Origin: Caballeronia insecticola
Lineage (GTDB): Bacteria > Pseudomonadota > Gammaproteobacteria > Burkholderiales > Burkholderiaceae
Direction of reading: 5' to 3'
DNA length: 64,000 nucleotides
Assembly: GCF_000402035.1 (NCBI RefSeq)
Contig: NC_021289.1
Location: 620,001-684,000 of the forward strand
Position 1 is the stretch's first letter. Each line of letters opens with the position of its first letter. A model generated the notes under the pieces. It saw only the letters and a program-made list of their open reading frames with translations, had not been told where the DNA came from and made no database searches. Made by a program: the position numbers and the translations under genes. Below are positions 16,616 to 25,103 of this stretch, in pieces.

Positions 16616-17364
16616 GGGGCAGGTACCACCCGGTAATAAACACCGTTTGCTCCATATGCCGGCGCGAGCCAGCTATTTCCGCATACATAGTAGGTGCCGT
16701 TGACGTTGCTCGGTCGGAAGCAGCCGGCAGGAAGTGTAGGGTATACATTTCCCATGGCGTAGGACGTGCCTGCCGCGACGCCGGCGTTGTATGCATTCGC
16801 CGTGGCCACCGAGTTGTTCGCCGATGCAACGGCCACGCCCGCCGCGACGCCGACCACCGCGCCGGCCGCAGCGGCGCCTGCCGTGTTCCAGCCGCCGCAG
16901 TTGTAGCAGCCGGAGCCGTAGTTGTTCACGACCGTCGGCGGATGATAGGCAGGAACGGGCGCGCGATAGTACGCGCTGTGATAGCCGCTCGCGCCCGACG
17001 TGTTCGTGTAACTCGTATAGCTGGAACCCGTCGCGTGATAGGCCGAGCCACCGTATGCATTCGTCGCGCTCGTGCCCTGGCCGTAAGTGTGGGTCGCGTT
17101 GGCGCCATAGGCGCCGGTCGCCGTGGTCTGTCCGGAGCCTTCCTGATGCGACGCGCTTCCGCCATATCGACCCGACGCGGTCGTCCCTTGTCCATACGTA
17201 TGGGTTTCGCTGTTGCCGTAGGCGCCGCTACGCGTGGTGGAGCCCGAGCCTTCCGCGTGATATGTGCTTCCGCCATAGGCGTTGGCGTGAGACCATGCGT
17301 GAACGGATCCGCATGCGCACACGGTGACGAGCAAGCCCAGCAGACGGACAACCAAAACTTTCAT
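16612..17364 (-). CDS. Secreted Gly/Ser/Tyr-rich repeat protein
   Basis: 250 aa from the ATG at 17364, with GAGGAGA before it. A signal peptide (VVRLLGLLVTVCACGSVHA) is followed by two copies of a 37-residue repeat, each built as YGGS..H.EGSG.TT..GAYG....HTYGQGT, plus a partial third copy. A glycine/alanine-rich helix ([20 protein letters not shown]) and a Cys/Tyr-containing tail (CFRPSNVNGTYYVCG) follow. Low-complexity Tyr/His-rich repeats suggest an envelope or matrix component; a possible polymer-forming role is speculation. The operon continues into the acyltransferase by a 4-bp overlap. Confidence 0.8.
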   Translation of the reverse strand: MKVLVVRLLGLLVTVCACGSVHAWSHANAYGGSTYHAEGSGSTTRSGAYGNSETHTYGQGTTASGRYGGSASHQEGSGQTTATGAYGANATHTYGQGTSATNAYGGSAYHATGSSYTSYTNTSGASGYHSAYYRAPVPAYHPPTVVNNYGSGCYNCGGWNTAGAAAAGAVVGVAAGVAVASANNSVATANAYNAGVAAGTSYAMGNVYPTLPAGCFRPSNVNGTYYVCGNSWLAPAYGANGVYYRVVPAP

Positions 17365-17375
17365 TACGTCTCTCC

Positions 17376-18260
17376 TCACTGAGCCGCGCTTATCTTTCTG
17401 CCGGGCGGAGGTTTCATTCCGGGCGCATCGACGGCAACCGGCGCATCCGGACGTGCGAACGCAATGTGTGCCGCGCCTGCGGTGTTGGTGAACGTGAAGG
17501 CATCCTGCGCCACGGTGACGTCGAGCGACCATTCGGACAACTCGAGCACGTGGCGCAAGCGCGCGGGATCGTCGAGATAGACGGCGTAGATGCGGCGCGG
17601 CAGCTTGTCTTCCGTGCCGATCCATATCTGCACGAATACGTCGCCCGTGACATACGCCACCATGTCGGTCGTCGTTGCGCCGACCACGCTCGACTGGCCG
17701 ATATAGAACGCGATCTTCAAGCCATCGGCGATGTCCTTGTACGGATCGGCGACGATCACATCCGTGAACGGAAAATAGATCGCGCCGGTCGTGAACGCGG
17801 CCGCAAGCGCGGCGTCGATGGTAGGCGGCGCACTGGTGACGGCAACCAGCTTCTCCGTCGGCGCATAGGCCGTCATGGTCTTGCCGTCGTAATAGAAGTC
17901 GGACGGCGGACCATCTGCGAGCGTCACGACCTTGAGCTTGTCGGGCCGCTGCATCGTGACCAGCGAGTTCGTCGAATAGACGAGCGGCGGGCCGAGGCGG
18001 CTCGGACTCTCATACGAGACGACCGCTCTGAACGACATCGACCTTGCGGCAGCGAGGCGAGCGCACGCGGATTTCAGAATGTCGATTGCCTTCGGTTCGA
18101 GCCCGGCCTGAAAATCAGGCGCGGCTGGGGTGAAGTGGTGCTTCGCTGCAGCCTTGGCTTGATGCGTGGCCGGTTTGGTTTGCTGCGCATAACCGCCCGT
18201 GCATACGAACAGACTGCACGCGAGAACAGCGATGCGCCGTGCTGATGCCTGATATGTCAT
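17376..18260 (-). CDS. DUF2092-type periplasmic protein (LolA-fold-like)
   Basis: 294 aa with a signal peptide ending near GGYAQQ. The body resembles the DUF2092 family: SACARLAAARSMSFRAVVSY, then LVTMQRPDKLKVVTLADGPP and FYYDGKTMTAYAPTEKLVAV, a beta-sheet pattern like the half-barrel of lipoprotein-carrier proteins. Function of the family is unknown; lipid or lipoprotein handling in the periplasm is a plausible inference. It lies 11 bp before the repeat-protein gene and 48 bp after the small upstream gene on the same strand. Confidence 0.75.
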   Translation of the reverse strand: MTYQASARRIAVLACSLFVCTGGYAQQTKPATHQAKAAAKHHFTPAAPDFQAGLEPKAIDILKSACARLAAARSMSFRAVVSYESPSRLGPPLVYSTNSLVTMQRPDKLKVVTLADGPPSDFYYDGKTMTAYAPTEKLVAVTSAPPTIDAALAAAFTTGAIYFPFTDVIVADPYKDIADGLKIAFYIGQSSVVGATTTDMVAYVTGDVFVQIWIGTEDKLPRRIYAVYLDDPARLRHVLELSEWSLDVTVAQDAFTFTNTAGAAHIAFARPDAPVAVDAPGMKPPPGRKISAAQ

Positions 18261-18308
18261 CGCGGCCTCGAGAAGCTGATGCGGTTCAACGACTCAAGCC
18301 GTCAACGG

Positions 18309-18605
18309 CTAAGGGATCATGCCGCATTCGAACAGCTTGTTGGCGATCGGCGCCGCCACGCGGTTGATGAATTCGGCACGCATTTGCGGATCGTCGCGCA
18401 GCAGTTGTATGGCTTGTTGCTCTCGCTCGGGTTTCGGTCTTCCTGACTTCTGCGCCCGTTCCTGCCACAACTGTTCGCAAGACGAACCCTGATACTTCTG
18501 CACGATATCGCCGGCCACTCTGTCCACGACCGGAAACTGAGCGAGCGCGATACACGGAAACAAAAGCATCGGAACCATTCCAAGCCACGGAAGACGCTTG
18601 CTCAT
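18309..18605 (-). CDS. Small secreted protein of unknown function
   Basis: 98 aa with a signal peptide (LGMVPMLLFPCIALAQF). The mature ~75 residues are charged and mostly helical, with two cysteines (GSSCEQLW, LFECGMIP) that could form one disulfide. First gene of the operon that continues with the DUF2092-type protein, repeat protein and acyltransferase. No family recognised. Confidence 0.68.
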   Translation of the reverse strand: MSKRLPWLGMVPMLLFPCIALAQFPVVDRVAGDIVQKYQGSSCEQLWQERAQKSGRPKPEREQQAIQLLRDDPQMRAEFINRVAAPIANKLFECGMIP

Positions 18606-19205
18606 GGGACTGCCTCGCCTTTGTAGTGCGATTCGTTATCTGTCTTGACTCGATCGAATTTGAGAGCAAGGTGCGCTTCAATGAGAAGCGTATGCGAGCA
18701 TCGCACCCACCGATATGGGACCTAGGGCCTACGCCTGTCACGCAAATATCTTCTGCGTGCGCTGATAAAAAATGCTTGCAAAGCCGATAATTCGAACCTC
18801 GAAGACGCGTCGATGTTTACTCCATGGCCCCCCGTTCCTATTGACATGTCCGTTGTGCTCGCTAACGAACGTACACGCATGAAGGACTGATATTTCCCTT
18901 TACCGTTATTAACGGCCAGCGTAGTCTTTGCTGGAATACAGTGCCGCCCGGCCAGATTGAGCCCGAAAACAGGTAATGATTACGCGGCAGAACAGAAACA
19001 TCCGTCTGAGAGCGGCATCGTCTACAACCTAATGCTTCCTGGAAGCGCTCCTAACGCACTGCGATAAAGGGTTGACGTGACGTTTGTCGCGACGCAGCTC
19101 ACAGTCCAACTGACGGCCTTCAATTCAGTTTCCATCGGCGAGCTTGTGGCAGCCGACATCGGATACGTGAACGATTCATTTGGATGCCTAACAGGAGTCC
19201 GTTAT
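18606..19205. other. Divergent intergenic region, envelope operon / histidine kinase
   Basis: 600 bp without a convincing gene. It contains an inverted repeat CACGCA (18739-18744) / TGCGTG (18754-18759) with a 9-bp centre, and TTGACA at 18841-18846 without a clear -10. A GTG at 19077 opens the kinase frame but lacks a ribosome site. Promoters for both directions must lie here. Confidence 0.5.
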
Positions 19206-20537
19206 ATGACGACCGTATCTCCTAACGTGATCATTGCCGCGACGAAGCCGGACACGGTGTCTTCACGTCAGCGTCGCAGCACTACACCCTGGCCTTTCAG
19301 GGTACTGTTCTCGATCAACGAAACGCGCTCGAAAGCGCGTCCTGCGCAAGAGTTGCCAGAGTTGCAAGAGCTGCAGGAGGTCAAGTCGAACGGCTCCGGG
19401 GAGCAGGGTGGTCCGCTGCAAGACCTCGACAATGATCAGTTCAAATGCGCGCTGGAACTGCTGCCATTCGCGATACTCACGTCCAATCCCGACAACGAGA
19501 TTCTCGCCGCGAACATGGGCGCTCAGAAACTCTTTGGTTACAGTCAGATCGAGTTACTCGGTGAATCCGTCAACACGCTGATACCGGGACTTGCGTACGA
19601 CGTCGAAGCGACGCTGGCGGACAATCGCTTTCGGCTGCCTGATCCCTCGGTGGGCGGCGCACGCGATCTCGTGGCGCGACGAAAGGACGGCACGCAGTTT
19701 CCAGCGGAAATCACGGTCAATCGCCTTTCGTCGGAGCAGCACGCGCCGACGCTGACCGTGGTGATCGACCGCACCGAACGATACGAGCTTCAGCGTCATC
19801 GGCAGGAACTTGCCCATCTGACGCGCATCTCCACGCTGGGAGAGCTGGCTGGCTCGCTGGCGCATGAACTCAATCAACCGCTCACGGCAATCTTGAGCAA
19901 CGTGCAGGCAGCGCAGCGATTTTTGAATGCGCAGCCGATCGATCTCGACGAAGTGCGCGAGATTCTCGTGGACCTCGTCGATGACAATCAGCGTGCGAGC
20001 GAAGTCATTCGCCGTATTCGCGCGCTCGTCAAGAAGGGCGAACTTGAAGCTGCGCCACTCGATCTTTCGGGCGTGGTTGGGGATGTCGTGCTCCTGCTGC
20101 ATAGCGACGCGATCGTGCGTGGCATACGCGTGTTCGTCAATATCGCGCCAGACTTGCCGCCGGTGTTCGGCGACAGAGTGCAGTTGCAGCAGGTCGTGCT
20201 CAACCTCATGCTCAACGCGTTCGATGCAATGGACCGCGAAGGTCAGCAAATTCGCGAAGTGATCATCGACGCCACGCTCGATACCAAGGCCCTCCTGCGT
20301 GTCGCGGTGATCGACCGTGGAACCGGTCTCGAAGACAACATGATGGATAAGCTCTTCGTGCCGTTCTTTACGTCGAAGCGTGACGGGCTTGGCCTTGGGC
20401 TTTCCATCAGCCGCTCGATCGTCGAGATGCATGGCGGGCGTATCTGGGCGCAAAGCAATCCGCAAGGCGGTGCGGCCTTTTATTTCACGTTGCCCGTTGC
20501 ATCCGCGGCGGCCCTGCAATTGCGCAATCAGCCATGA
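19206..20537 (+). CDS. PAS-domain sensor histidine kinase (FixL-like)
   Basis: 443 aa from the ATG at 19206, which has AGGAG nine bases upstream; the frame could extend to a GTG at 19077. A PAS domain (residues ~75-190: LLPFAILTSNPDNEILAANM, GYSQIELLGESV, RRKDGTQFPAEI) is followed by the phosphoacceptor HisKA region, LGELAGSLAHELNQPLTAIL, and a HATPase_c domain (LMLNAFDAM, GLGLGLSISRSIVEMHGG). No membrane helix, so a cytoplasmic sensor. The PAS lacks an obvious haem-ligand His. It overlaps the FixJ-type regulator gene by ATGA, its cognate partner. Confidence 0.9.
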   Translation: MTTVSPNVIIAATKPDTVSSRQRRSTTPWPFRVLFSINETRSKARPAQELPELQELQEVKSNGSGEQGGPLQDLDNDQFKCALELLPFAILTSNPDNEILAANMGAQKLFGYSQIELLGESVNTLIPGLAYDVEATLADNRFRLPDPSVGGARDLVARRKDGTQFPAEITVNRLSSEQHAPTLTVVIDRTERYELQRHRQELAHLTRISTLGELAGSLAHELNQPLTAILSNVQAAQRFLNAQPIDLDEVREILVDLVDDNQRASEVIRRIRALVKKGELEAAPLDLSGVVGDVVLLLHSDAIVRGIRVFVNIAPDLPPVFGDRVQLQQVVLNLMLNAFDAMDREGQQIREVIIDATLDTKALLRVAVIDRGTGLEDNMMDKLFVPFFTSKRDGLGLGLSISRSIVEMHGGRIWAQSNPQGGAAFYFTLPVASAAALQLRNQP

Positions 20538-21178
20538 GCGATCATCCGCCGATCGTGTTCGTGGTCGATGACGACGAAAGCGTGCGCCGTGCCTTGACGC
20601 GCCTGATTCGTTCCGCAGGATATCGCGTCGAAGGATATGCGTCGGCGCGAGCGTTTCTGGATCGACCTTCGTCGATGGACGCCGAAGCCTGCCTCGTTCT
20701 GGATGTCCAGTTACCCGACCTCAATGGGCTCGCATTGCAGCGCCAGTTGAATGCGACCGGCGTGACTCTGCCGATTATCTTCGTCACCGCTCACGGCGAC
20801 ATCGCGATGACGGTCAACGCAATGAAGGCCGGCGCCATGGATTTTCTGACCAAGCCGGTTGGAGAGGCCGATCTCTTCGTCGCAATCGAGGCAGCCTTGC
20901 TGCATGCCTCCGAGGTGCGCGCGCATCGCGTCGAGGCAGACATCATCCTCAATCGCCTGAGCCGGCTCACGCCGCGTGAGCGCGAAGTGCTTTCTCTACT
21001 TGCAGAAGGCCGCGTCAACAAGCAGGTCGCCTGTGAACTCGGGACAGCGGTCAAGACCATCAAGGTCCATCGCGGTCGAGTTCTGGAGAAGATGGAGACG
21101 CATTCGCTCGCCGAGCTCGTGCGAATCCTCAATAAGGCGAACGTCCTGCATATGTTGAAGCACGCGCTCGCGCACTGA
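20534..21178 (+). CDS. FixJ-family response regulator (receiver + LuxR-type HTH)
   Basis: 214 aa. Receiver domain with the acidic pocket VVDDDES and phospho-acceptor Asp57 (LVLDVQLPDLNG), the conserved Thr (FVTAHG) and Lys (FLTKPVGE); C-terminal GerE helix-turn-helix LTPREREVLSLLAEGRVNKQ and TVKTIKVHRGR-like recognition region (here AVKTIKVHRGR). Transcription factor activated by the overlapping kinase gene. Target genes are not evident from position. Confidence 0.9.
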   Translation: MSDHPPIVFVVDDDESVRRALTRLIRSAGYRVEGYASARAFLDRPSSMDAEACLVLDVQLPDLNGLALQRQLNATGVTLPIIFVTAHGDIAMTVNAMKAGAMDFLTKPVGEADLFVAIEAALLHASEVRAHRVEADIILNRLSRLTPREREVLSLLAEGRVNKQVACELGTAVKTIKVHRGRVLEKMETHSLAELVRILNKANVLHMLKHALAH

Positions 21179-21317
21179 AGCGCTCGAGCTGCGCGACGCG
21201 TTCGCCTTCGGCGGCATAAGTCCACGGTCCCATAGCAGCCACTTCCGATTTGCCCTAGCCTGTACCCAGAATCCAGTGCGACCGCGCACCGCGATGTCTC
21301 CGGGGGAAACGCTCGCC

Positions 21318-21704
21318 ATGATCCAGGTCAAGCCGTTCGTAGCCATAGTGGATGACGAGGAATCGGTGCGCCGCGCGATCAAGCGACTTTTACGTTCCGC
21401 CGGGGTTGCTTCGGAAACCTTCAAGACGGGTGACGAGTTCCTGGAGATGTTCGAATCGATTCCGTCGTATCGGCCAGCGTGCGTCGCGCTCGACATACAA
21501 ATGCCGGGCGCGAACGGGCTCGAGGTCCAGCGGCGGCTCGAAGGCAGCGGCGTCCCCGTGATTTTCATCACGGCGCACGATCAGGCCGCGATCCGGCAAG
21601 AAGCGTTCGCCAAAGGCGCGGCAGGCTACTTGACGAAGCCATTCAACGACGAAGTGCTGATCAAGGCCGTGCGGGCCGCCATTGCCATGAACGACGAGAC
21701 GTAG
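21318..21704 (+). CDS. Single-domain response regulator
   Basis: 128 aa from the ATG at 21318 (GGGGGA 10 bp upstream); in-frame GTG 21276 and ATG 21294 are alternatives. Only a receiver domain: VDDEES acidic pair, Asp59 in VALDIQMPGANG, Thr in FITAHD, Lys in YLTKPFND. No output domain, so it works by protein contact or as a phosphate sink for the upstream kinase. Same strand, 139 bp after the FixJ-type gene. The IS is inserted 140 bp downstream. Confidence 0.85.
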   Translation: MIQVKPFVAIVDDEESVRRAIKRLLRSAGVASETFKTGDEFLEMFESIPSYRPACVALDIQMPGANGLEVQRRLEGSGVPVIFITAHDQAAIRQEAFAKGAAGYLTKPFNDEVLIKAVRAAIAMNDET

Positions 21705-21839
21705 CGACAAGCGTATTACGCGACCGGGAATCGGCATGCGATGAAGTTGGAGAAAGGAGGCCATTTCAATTCGGAAACCGAATCGATAAGAAGGAAGAGT
21801 TTCAAGCTAAAAGCGGACATTACAACTTAGCCACTACAA

Positions 21840-21844
21840 CCTCT
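21840..21844. repeat. Target-site duplication, left copy (CCTCT)
   Basis: CCTCT immediately outside the left end of the insertion sequence, repeated exactly at 23451-23455 outside the right end. Confidence 0.8.
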
Positions 21845-21868
21845 TGTTGCCGCTAAGTTCAAATGTCG
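21845..21868. repeat. IS terminal inverted repeat, left
   Basis: Begins TGTTG and contains AAGTTCAAATGTCG at 21855-21868. It matches the right end in the last 14 bp and the first TGT. Confidence 0.82.
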
Positions 21869-21877
21869 GGGTTGCAG

Positions 21878-23353
21878 CTAAATACAGATGTCGCGTTTCG
21901 AACGGATGATTTGCTTGCTTGCGTTCGGATTTCGGGGTTGGGGCGGCGCAGCCGCCCCCCGTTCCCGCAATGCTTTGGCGCTGACTTCGAGAATGGCTTC
22001 GTTCATATCCGCGATGTCCAGTGCGCGTTGCTTCTTCAGTCCTTCAAGTGCCTTCTTGGCTTGAACCTGTTCACCGCGATGCGTGCGTGACGGTGCATCG
22101 GAGGCACGACGATCATCGCGTTTGGCCTGCAGGAGTCGTGCAGCTTCGAGTGCGTGGGCCAGCCGCTTGTTCTCGACTTCGGCGCCCTGATCGATCCGGG
22201 CAATACGGTCGTACGTGCCGCAGGAAAGCACTTCACCGTTGGCCTGAACTTCGACGCTGCCATTCGGATATTCGACCACCTCGACTTGCTGGTGAATCAG
22301 CAGGCGGTTGGCGGGCGTGTCTTCCAGCAGATACATCACTCGGTCGTACTGCACCGTCAACGTATGGGTCACCTTGCGCCAGACGCGATGGGCCAGAAGT
22401 TGCGTCAGATCGTCGTCGGCGCGCAGGGGCCGATGGGCGTCATGGTCGCTGCGTGGCGGCTTGCCGAAGCGGTGATTGAAATCAGCGATGAAGGAGGGCG
22501 CATAGGCATTAGCCGCCTCCCAGGTGCTGATGCCGCGCAAACGCAACTCCTTGACCAGCCGGTCCTGCAAAGTCAGGTTGGCGCGTTCCACGCGCCCTTT
22601 GGCCTGGCTCGTGTTCGCGCAGAATGAATCGATGTTCAGTTCGTACAAGGCGCGGCCGAACTGCGTCACACCTTTGCCCGCCGTGCTCGAGCGGTTCTTG
22701 ACGTAGAAGACACTGGCCTTGTCGCTGTAAAACGCCATTGGCTTGCCATGCACGCGCAGATACTTCGAGAGCGCCTCGAAATAACTGAAGGTCGACTCGG
22801 TCGCGGTGAAATGCAGCGTCATCAGCCGCCCGGTGGCGTCGTCGATGAACACCAGCAGCGTGCATTGTGGTGCACGGTCTTCAAACCAGCGATGCTCGCT
22901 GCCGTCGATCTGGATCAATTCGCCCAGGCACGCGCGGCGATTGCGCGGCTGGTGAATCCGCGGCGGGCGCTGCTTGCGGGGTAACCAGAGGCCCGCAGTC
23001 GTCATCAGGGAACGGATCGTCTCGACGGCCAGTTCAATGCCGTGACATTCCCGTAACTTCTCGCAGGCCAGCGTCGGACCAAAATCGACGTAGCGCTCCC
23101 GGATCAGCGCAACTGCACGCTGCGCCACGCCGTCCGGCAGCCTATGATTACTCGCGCGTGCGCGCTTGCCCGAGACCAGACCGTGCGCGCCGTCTGCCCG
23201 GTAACGCAAGACGAGCCTCTCGATCTGCCGCACGCTCAAGCCCAGCCGTTCGGCGGCACGGCCTGGCTTGAGTTGGCGCCCAGCCACGGCCTGAATCACT
23301 CTGAGTCGGTCCAGTTCGCGCATCGACATCGTGATGGTCCCAGTCATGTTCAT
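21878..23353 (-). CDS. ISNCY-family DDE transposase
   Basis: 491 aa, intact. N-terminal helix-turn-helix (GRAAERLGLSVRQIERLVLR), then an rve-like catalytic core with candidate DDE residues in LIQIDGSEHRWFE (Asp), LLVFIDDATGRL (Asp) and QAKGRVERANLT (Glu), and a C-terminal region with a basic, helical tail. This organisation matches IS1202-group transposases common in Burkholderia. It fills the IS; its start has AGGAG 13 bp upstream and in-frame ATGs at 23347 and 23326 are alternatives. Confidence 0.9.
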   Translation of the reverse strand: MNMTGTITMSMRELDRLRVIQAVAGRQLKPGRAAERLGLSVRQIERLVLRYRADGAHGLVSGKRARASNHRLPDGVAQRAVALIRERYVDFGPTLACEKLRECHGIELAVETIRSLMTTAGLWLPRKQRPPRIHQPRNRRACLGELIQIDGSEHRWFEDRAPQCTLLVFIDDATGRLMTLHFTATESTFSYFEALSKYLRVHGKPMAFYSDKASVFYVKNRSSTAGKGVTQFGRALYELNIDSFCANTSQAKGRVERANLTLQDRLVKELRLRGISTWEAANAYAPSFIADFNHRFGKPPRSDHDAHRPLRADDDLTQLLAHRVWRKVTHTLTVQYDRVMYLLEDTPANRLLIHQQVEVVEYPNGSVEVQANGEVLSCGTYDRIARIDQGAEVENKRLAHALEAARLLQAKRDDRRASDAPSRTHRGEQVQAKKALEGLKKQRALDIADMNEAILEVSAKALRERGAAAPPQPRNPNASKQIIRSKRDICI

Positions 23354-23426
23354 GGCCCGCGCTCCTGAAACGCTTGTCTGGCCACGAACCTACGGCAAAA
23401 TGCGACATTTCTACTTGGCAGAAACA

Positions 23427-23450
23427 CGACATTTGAACTTGGGACCTACA
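23427..23450. repeat. IS terminal inverted repeat, right
   Basis: Reads TGTAGGTCCCAAGTTCAAAT inward on the minus strand; inverted partner of 21845-21868. Confidence 0.82.
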
Positions 23451-23455
23451 CCTCT
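23451..23455. repeat. Target-site duplication, right copy (CCTCT)
   Basis: Exact copy of 21840-21844. Both copies intact suggests a fairly recent insertion with no later rearrangement. Confidence 0.8.
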
Positions 23456-23636
23456 GATGTCGATAATTAACATTATGTTAAATCGTGAATCGTTGCTAAG
23501 AATCGATAACGCCCAGATTCCCTCACTTACCAGCGCCCGACCAAATACCGAGCGATTGCCCCCAAGCACATCCAACCGCACGCTCAACGCAAAATGTAAT
23601 AATCCCGCACAATCAAAATCCCGCCAACCGCTGCTC

Positions 23637-25040
23637 ATGCCTGATCCAAACATCGTAAGCGCAGCATCCACCGACGCAGCGTGGGCCGAGTTTTTCGAGC
23701 ATTTCAAAAACTTCGACCAGCGTCGGAAAGAACAAAAGCAGCGCGGCCTGAACGATTACAGTCTCCTGGCCGCCGTCCTGCAAATCAGCGATGAAGTACG
23801 CCTGCACTCGCGCTTCCTGTTTTCGATGCTCAATCCTGACGGGGCCCATTTTCAAAACGGTGCTTTCGGCCAAGCGTTCATGGCAACGCTTGGCTATGCA
23901 GACTGGCTTGACTGGTCAAAGGTCCGCGTTTTTCGCGAACACGACTACATCGACCTCTACCTCACAGACGGCGAGCGTCACGTTCTCATCGAAAACAAGC
24001 TGAACGCGATCGATCAGCCAGGACAAGTGAGCCGCTATATCGATTCGGTAAGGGCATGGTGCAACGAGCGCGAGATGCCGGCGTCGTCGGACCACATCCT
24101 GTTTGTCTACCTCTCGAACGGGCGGCGGACGCCCACTCACGTGAGCCTACAGCCCTACGAGTTAAGCGCGTCGAGCGACGGATCATTCGTCGTCGACAAA
24201 GAGCAGCGCAAAGTAGCTCGATATGCAAACGCGCATTATCGCGATCACATTCAGTCGTGGATTTCTACGTGTCTCGAACGGGTGCGTCACGTTGACAACT
24301 TGCGCAATGCATTCATGGAGTATCGTCTCGTCGTCGAACGAGTGACTAAAACGCATAAGAGCCGCGTGATGAACCTTGAAGATTTTTTGCTGGAAGATTC
24401 GGCTGAACTGGACAGTCCCACGCGTATCCGTCATGCCTTCGAGATTGCCCGCCAGGTCTCCTCGCTAAAGGCGAAATGGTTGACCGACATGTTCGAAGCC
24501 GGATTGCGTGAACTGCTCGACCGCGTCGCTCGTGATCACTTGATTCCAATTGACGCCGCAGAGAGCGAGGACCTCGAGCCTTTCCAGTTCGCGCCACATC
24601 ACGCGCGGAGATTCTTTCTTGAACGCGGCAACAGAGACGCGAAAAATAAAGGCAGATTCTGGCGCTTTTTGACGAGATCGTCGTTCGGTCCGATCGCGCT
24701 GGCAGTGTTATTCGGCGCCAGGAATCTTCACATCGGCTTGCTGCCGCTTCGGCTCGGCGATTCAGGCGACATGGGCTTCGATGGTAAGAGACCCATCGAC
24801 GAATTCAAGCTTGTTCATAACGCGCAGATCTTCGAATTCAAGCAGCATGCGGCGATAAACGGAGTGTTTCCAGGCCTCATTTCCTGGACTGTTCGTCTTG
24901 ACGAGGAAATAGAGAATCTGTCGAGATTTGAAGACAGCCGCTCGAAGTTCGTCATGATCGCGCTCCTCGAACACGTGCTAAAAGAAAGCGCCGCCCTGCT
25001 TCACCGATCACAAACAGAAAACGAAATTTTTACCAGATGA
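23637..25040 (+). CDS. PD-(D/E)XK nuclease family protein (PDDEXK_4-like)
   Basis: 467 aa from the ATG at 23637. The frame stays open back through the IS end, but the 180 bp before this ATG are AT-rich and lack coding character; no clear ribosome site is seen, so the start is uncertain. The catalytic signature is in residues ~100-125: an Asp in YIDLYLTDGER, then HVLIENKLNAIDQPGQ with the E-x-K pair, followed by QVSRYI. The rest is mostly helical. Such solitary nucleases often occur among mobile or defence genes. It stands alone, directly downstream of the IS, and is less GC-rich than its neighbours, hinting at transfer. Target unknown. Confidence 0.75.
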   Translation: MPDPNIVSAASTDAAWAEFFEHFKNFDQRRKEQKQRGLNDYSLLAAVLQISDEVRLHSRFLFSMLNPDGAHFQNGAFGQAFMATLGYADWLDWSKVRVFREHDYIDLYLTDGERHVLIENKLNAIDQPGQVSRYIDSVRAWCNEREMPASSDHILFVYLSNGRRTPTHVSLQPYELSASSDGSFVVDKEQRKVARYANAHYRDHIQSWISTCLERVRHVDNLRNAFMEYRLVVERVTKTHKSRVMNLEDFLLEDSAELDSPTRIRHAFEIARQVSSLKAKWLTDMFEAGLRELLDRVARDHLIPIDAAESEDLEPFQFAPHHARRFFLERGNRDAKNKGRFWRFLTRSSFGPIALAVLFGARNLHIGLLPLRLGDSGDMGFDGKRPIDEFKLVHNAQIFEFKQHAAINGVFPGLISWTVRLDEEIENLSRFEDSRSKFVMIALLEHVLKESAALLHRSQTENEIFTR

Positions 25041-25103
25041 TTTCCCGTCGCTCACTTGCCGGCAAAGTTTGCGACGAGTCATCAGGCCATTAAAGATTAG
25101 ATG

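Larger units (their letters stand above)
21845..23450 (-). mobile_element. Complete insertion sequence, ISNCY/IS1202-like
   Basis: 1606 bp bounded by related ends TGTTGCCGCTAAGTTC... and, reading inward from the right, TGTAGGTCCCAAGTTC..., which share the 14-bp block AAGTTCAAATGTCG. A second ATGTCGC copy lies ~25 bp inward at both ends, a two-site terminal structure as expected for paired transposase binding. A 5-bp direct repeat CCTCT flanks the element. It carries one intact transposase gene, so it may be active. Family assignment is from the transposase and is approximate. Confidence 0.88.

Noticed and set aside
21840..25040. Genomic island or prophage around the IS and nuclease
   Set aside because: Only one IS and one nuclease are seen; no integrase, attachment repeats, tRNA or phage genes.
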